Shown here: positions 59,732 to 64,000 of the stretch, one piece after another
How the letters are laid out: each line of letters begins with the position of its first letter
How positions within the stretch are numbered: position 1 is the first letter of the stretch
Source of the DNA: Henckelia pumila
Taxonomy: Eukaryota; Streptophyta; Magnoliopsida; Lamiales; Gesneriaceae
DNA: 64,000 bases
NCBI RefSeq assembly: GCF_033568475.1
Contig: NW_027331831.1
Span: 11,966,001-12,030,000, forward strand
Direction of reading: 5' to 3'
Position numbers and translations under genes: made by a program
The notes under the pieces: generated by a model
Database searches by the model: none
What the model was told of the DNA's origin: nothing
The model's input: only the letters and a program-made list of their open reading frames with translations

Positions 59732-60842
59732 ATGGCGCTAATCTTCCACTACTCTTCATCTTTATTCACGAATAAACCGCATCTCCTCCACAAACCACAC
59801 CTTAATCCCGCCAAATTTTGTGTCAAATCTCAGCAAGATTCTTCCAAAGAAGAATCTACATCGAACCCATCTTCCGAAAATCCAGGAAACTCATCTTCGG
59901 CGAGGGGATTCGGCTCCTCGGCTTCGGCTCCTGCTTCTGCAGATGTTCCGGCCAAGAAGAAGCAGCTGAAGGGGAAAAGAGACATTATTCGCCGAGATCC
60001 GGTGGAAAAACCCAGCTTCGCGTCGCCGCAGCAGGCGCGTAAAGTTGAGGAGCTGACGAAGAACGAGAGTGCTTTTTTACTTGCTTGGTTGGGCCTCGGC
60101 GCGATAATTCTTGTTGAAGGCATTGCTCTTTCTGCCTCAGGTGTGGTTTCGAATACAGTAATCAAAATGAATTTTTTAATCGATGTGATTAGTTTGAAGT
60201 TTAATCCAATTACAGTTCTTTTATGTATTGGCAGATTATAGTTCTCGTGGTGTTTATTTTTCTTGTTACTATGAATTGAGGCTGTTGAATTTTTCTTGAG
60301 AATTTAATGTGAATGTATTAGATTCAAGGTGCTCAATCTTGTTTCAAGACAAAAAAATGCTGTAGAATTGAGTTATTGTCTTGCATTTACTTTTAACCTC
60401 CGGGATATGTCGACTGGAATTCGTAAGCTAAATCGTTTTTGAGCAGCACCAGAAGTTCATATGTTTTGATGAAACTAATATATTTTATAAGAACTAGCCA
60501 CATCTTTCATTACATCGACTTCTTATATTTGAGAACAAGCCGCCTCATCATATGCAAAGTGCAGAATTTCTTTATGTTGTTTGCATACACATGTAATGGC
60601 CCAAATCCAATGATACACCATTTTGTCTTATGATGAGTCCATGTCTCAGAACTCGTAGCTTTGTGTTGTTTGTTGTAACGTCGTTGCTGCTTGCAGGTTT
60701 TCTACCCGAATCATGGGATGCCTTCTTTGTAAAGTATCTGTATCCATCTTTCACCCCAACGGTTTTCTTGTTTGTTGCCGGAACAGTCTCATATGGACTT
60801 TTAAAGTCTCTGCAGAATGAAAAATCTTCTACCGAAGACTGA
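59732..60842 (+). CDS. LPA2: LPA2-like photosystem II assembly protein, chloroplast
   Basis: Two coding exons, 59732-60140 and 60697-60842; 555 nt, 184 aa. A Ser/Pro-rich N-terminus (about 1-35) fits a chloroplast transit peptide. A low-complexity Ser/Ala linker and a basic stretch (KKKQLKGKRDIIRRDPVEKP) precede two membrane segments (about 114-134 and 154-173) joined by a conserved loop (SGFLPESWDAFFVKYLYPSFTP). LPA2 is a thylakoid membrane protein linked to assembly of photosystem II, at the CP43 step. ATG 59732 is chosen over an upstream in-frame non-ATG start because MALIFHYSSS begins like LPA2. In Arabidopsis LPA2 (At5g51545) also lies next to the OCT1 gene (At5g51540), as recalled from memory. 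Confidence 0.9.
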
Positions 60843-62434
60843 ACCTGCAGAATGATATCTTGCATTGATGCATTATGACTTGTTCGTTCTATGTTGCATT
60901 TTCTATTATTGATTATCATTGTTAGTGTATTTCACTTGACATGATGAGATTTTTGAACGATAATTCACGTCAAAGTTTTTTTCTTTCAGCTCAATGCATC
61001 ATTCCGCCACATGATCCATCTCCATCAATCATTCTTGCTGTTATGGTTTCTTCCGAACTTTTTTGTTTATCATCATGTATTTATATCGAAAGATTGACAC
61101 TTACAATTATAATAGATTGACCTTGGTTTCTGTCTTGTCTTATTTTTGTTTCGTAATGTTGAAATTGTTTCCCCTAAGTAATTGGTTTTTGCCATGTTAC
61201 AAGTTCTTGATATTATCTGTCTTTGTCACATGGTTCCTATGTCAAAATTTTCGTTGTTGATCTATTAAACATCCATTGTTTCGTAAGAAATGCTGTTTGA
61301 ATCTCCTGAATTTTCGAAGTTGCTAAAGCTCAACTTCAGTAGTTTACAGCATTCTTTTTTTTTTTTTTTTTTATCAAAACACTAAACCTTGTTTTTCTTT
61401 TGTTGATCATTTGTATAAGCTTTGGGCCAAGGTAACCTTCTGCTGTTTTATCATGATTTGTGTATGCCTATTCTCCCTTATGGCAGCTACTGTTCTGTTT
61501 CATGGATTAACTATCTTCGCGCCTCGAGTCTACGAGGCACGAGCATAGGCAGTACTCTTGAAAATTTAGCAGCTAAACTCGCAAAAGTACTGAGCCTTAA
61601 CAATATAAAACTCAGAACTGAACTTTTAATTCATTAAACCAACTGTTTTACAACTTTTAGACTGAAACAATAAGCATAAAAATATCTCAACCGAAATTGA
61701 ACAGTTGCACAAAAAAATTGCAAAACTTAACGGCAACTGAAGGAAATCTCAAAACATTAGTAGTTCAGCAGATTCACCAGCTCAAACTTCTGCAGATTCT
61801 TTTTCTTCCATTTTACTTTCATGTCGGAGGGAAAGTAAGGAGTGATTGCTTTGATCGTCGTTCAGTAAAGGCTTTGATCATCGTTCAGTAAGGGCGTGGA
61901 CATATTTTTCTAGATTTAAAAACAATAATATACCAAAATTGCATAAATATAGATTTGAAACATGAACGGAAACAAATCTAAAAATTCTCAAACCATTTCT
62001 CTAGTTTCAACCTACTAGAGGAGTTCATTGGTTTCTGGCTTCACATTACCAGAATGGAATGGGCGTTATACTTTTATTTAGATCGGGTCAAACTTTTTAT
62101 ATGCGGAGTTCATTGAAAAAATTGTGGACACACATGTTCACCTTTAGATATTTTTTGGGACAGTGTATGTACATGTAGAATCTCATTTACCAAAATACAA
62201 AAAATTTCACCTTCCTGTCCATCGGTCTAATGGTTTTGCTCACTTCTTGCATGTCGTCTCATTATTCGACTGTTTGTGTATCAGATGGTGTGGAGAAAGG
62301 AGATGGAGATTATTCACATCAATATTATGGAGATTCTTCACATCAATATTCTTCATATTCTTCGTAGCGTTCATCTATGAATTTATCAAACGACCACCAT
62401 GTCTTCAATTTTTGTTGATCCTTCAATACTAACA
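60843..62434. other. Gene-poor DNA after LPA2
   Basis: LPA2 3' untranslated region, a 20-base T run near 61352-61371, a small hairpin GCCTCG/CGAGGC near 61521-61538, and a 23-bp tandem repeat (61848-61893). Short ORFs have no recognisable product. Confidence 0.6.
61848..61893 (+). repeat. 23-bp tandem duplication
   Basis: GCTTTGATCGTCGTTCAG... (61848-61870) is followed by a near copy with GATCATCG (61871-61893). Confidence 0.8.
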
Positions 62435-62444
62435 CAACTTTTTC

Positions 62445-63747
62445 GGGAAAATTAGCATTTTGGTCATGTATGTTGGCTTCTTTTTGGTTTTGGTCCTGTA
62501 TGTTGGCTTGTTTTGGAAAAGATCATGTAACTCGATTTTTTTTTTGTATTTAGTCCTATATGTTGACTTATTTTGGTTTTGATCCTGTAAGTTGGTTTGT
62601 TTTTTGGTTTTCGTCATGTATCTTATCATGTTTTGGAATTTAGAAGTTGATCTCTAATTATTTTTGTAATAAATATTTTTTATTCTTTCATGTTTTATCT
62701 GCTTATTGGTTTGAGATAATTACAACTAACTAATAAAAAAATATTTTTTTACGCTTAAACTTTTTTTAATCTAAATAATTTAATAAAATCTAAAATATGT
62801 TAATTTAATGTATTAAATGTAACATACTTTTGTTCTTTTAAAAATTAACAAACAAACATTCATTTATATCGTTCTCAACTGTAACTTCGATTTTTTTATT
62901 TATTTGGCACTAAGTGTTCGCCCACTTAGCACCTATTAATGATCATATAAATAAGCTCCAACCTAAATTAACAAAATTAGCTAAAAAACTAAAAATATAT
63001 TTAAAACATACTTTTGTTTTTTTAAAAAGTAACACTCTAATATATTTTTTTATCGTTCTCAACTATGGTTGACTTTTTTTGTTCCGCTTTTCTCGAAAGC
63101 ATAGCTTTTTAGGTATGTTTCACTTTTATCACTCTTAATCACCGCTTAAGCGTGCTTTTTAGAACACTGCAAATAAGCAAAATTTTGCTGCTCCCTCCAG
63201 TTTCGGCGACGGAGGAAAAATATCAAAAAAAAAAAAAAAAAACCAAGTTATTGTACCTTTTAGAACATAATTTTAAAAAATAATTAGAAGGTCAACATCT
63301 AAATTTTAAACCTAATTTATTTAATTATAAAATCATAAAAAAATATTTATTATAAAAGCTTAAGCGGTGAAGTTGGAAAGTCAACTTCTAAATTCTAAAT
63401 TTAATTTATTATTTTAAAATAAAAAATATAGGCGCTTATTCTAACTTAACCGAGCTTAATTTGGTCAAAATCGTATCTTTTTCATGACCAAAATAAAAAA
63501 ACAAGTCAACTAATATTACCAAATCCAAAAAAAATCCAAATTCCTGTACTTTTTTTTCAAAACATAACTTTGTATAGGACCAAAATCAAAAATTAAGTCA
63601 ACTTATAGGACCAAAACCAAAACAATCAACATGTAGGACTAAATTCAAAATAAAAACAAAATTACAGGATCTTTTCCAAAACAAGCCAATATACAGGACC
63701 AAAACCAAAATGAAGCCAACATACAGGACTAAAATGCTAATTTTCCC
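62445..63747. mobile_element. Non-autonomous Mutator-like element with long TIRs
   Basis: 1303 bp bounded by GGGAAAATTAGC...GCTAATTTTCCC. Terminal inverted repeats run about 190 bp (62445-62638 and 63560-63747), with the outer 95 bp highly similar. A perfect 10-bp target duplication CAACTTTTTC flanks it (62435-62444 and 63748-63757). Long TIRs with an 8-11-bp duplication fit Mutator-like elements. No transposase ORF is inside, so movement would need an enzyme made elsewhere. Confidence 0.85.
62455..62638 (+). repeat. Subterminal repeat array in the left TIR
   Basis: About six diverged units with the core GTCCTGTATGTTGGCTT and a TTTTGGTTTT spacer. The mirror array is in the right TIR (63560-63740). 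Confidence 0.75.
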
Positions 63748-63757
63748 CAACTTTTTC

Positions 63758-64000
63758 ATCGGACCATGAATGATTATAATCTTGCTCATATATCATTTGA
63801 GCTTTGATCATACTAAACAAAAAACAAAAGTTCTGAATAAATTGTGAAATTTTTGGAATTCAAGTGAAAGAAATTGTGGATTTTTATAGGTGTATTGAGG
63901 TTAATTTTAGAAAATTCAATTTTTTTCTTACTTATTTTTATTTTTAATAATCTGCTTTTAAAAAAAAAAATTTAGTTGGGCTTAATCTGGCCGTTAATCT
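63758..64000. other. AT-rich flank at the window end, nothing recognised
   Basis: No gene or repeat end seen. Confidence 0.6.

Overview
This is a window of a plant nuclear genome, most likely a eudicot and probably an asterid. Several things support this: AT-rich intergenic DNA, GT-AG introns, full-length plant LTR retrotransposons, and five plant genes. The genes are a QUA2-like pectin methyltransferase, an iota-class 14-3-3 protein, a mitochondrial PPR protein, mitochondrial octapeptidyl peptidase OCT1/MIP, and the chloroplast protein LPA2. All exon boundaries given are my own readings of splice sites and reading frames; no transcript data were available.

The left part (1-27452) is almost entirely transposable elements. 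A SIRE-like Ty1/copia element fills 1-10795, with its 5' LTR cut by the window edge. It has gag and pol in one frame separated by a single TAG, and a third (env-like) ORF with its own apparent TATA promoter. AT-rich DNA with microsatellites follows (10796-13758). Next is a nested insertion. An old, internally deleted Tork-like copia element on the minus strand (13759-27447, target duplication CCATT) was split inside its pol by a very young Ty3/gypsy chromovirus (16539-26685, target duplication ATAAC). The two 2652-bp LTRs of the chromovirus look identical. Its gag and pol are joined by what reads as a 197-bp GT-AG intron.

The middle part (27453-34122) is AT-rich and contains a diverged direct duplication (about 27826-30320 and 31934-33485). 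Each copy ends with a TATA box, a noncoding first exon with a 15-codon upstream ORF, and a splice donor. The second copy is the apparent promoter and first exon of the methyltransferase gene. Helitron-like 3' ends (hairpin, 9-10 nt, CTRR, T) mark insertions in both copies.

The right part (34123-60842) carries the genes. PMT5-like (plus, 8 coding exons, 615 aa) has two Gly-to-Asp changes in its SAM-binding motif. GRF12-like 14-3-3 (plus, 7 coding exons, 262 aa) faces tail to tail with the PPR gene (minus, 6 coding exons, 617 aa). The PPR gene has a tandem duplication over its first splice donor. It shares a 626-bp divergent promoter with OCT1 (plus, 17 coding exons, 706 aa). OCT1 is followed by LPA2 (plus, 2 exons, 184 aa). 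From memory, two of these neighbour pairs match Arabidopsis gene order: At1g26460/At1g26480 and At5g51540/At5g51545. The window ends in gene-poor DNA with a 162-164-bp MITE upstream of LPA2 and, downstream, a 1.3-kb non-autonomous Mutator-like element with long TIRs and a 10-bp target duplication.

The genes do not form a single pathway. Four act in organelles or the Golgi: mitochondrial protein maturation, mitochondrial RNA or translation, photosystem II assembly, and pectin biosynthesis. The fifth is a general signalling adaptor.
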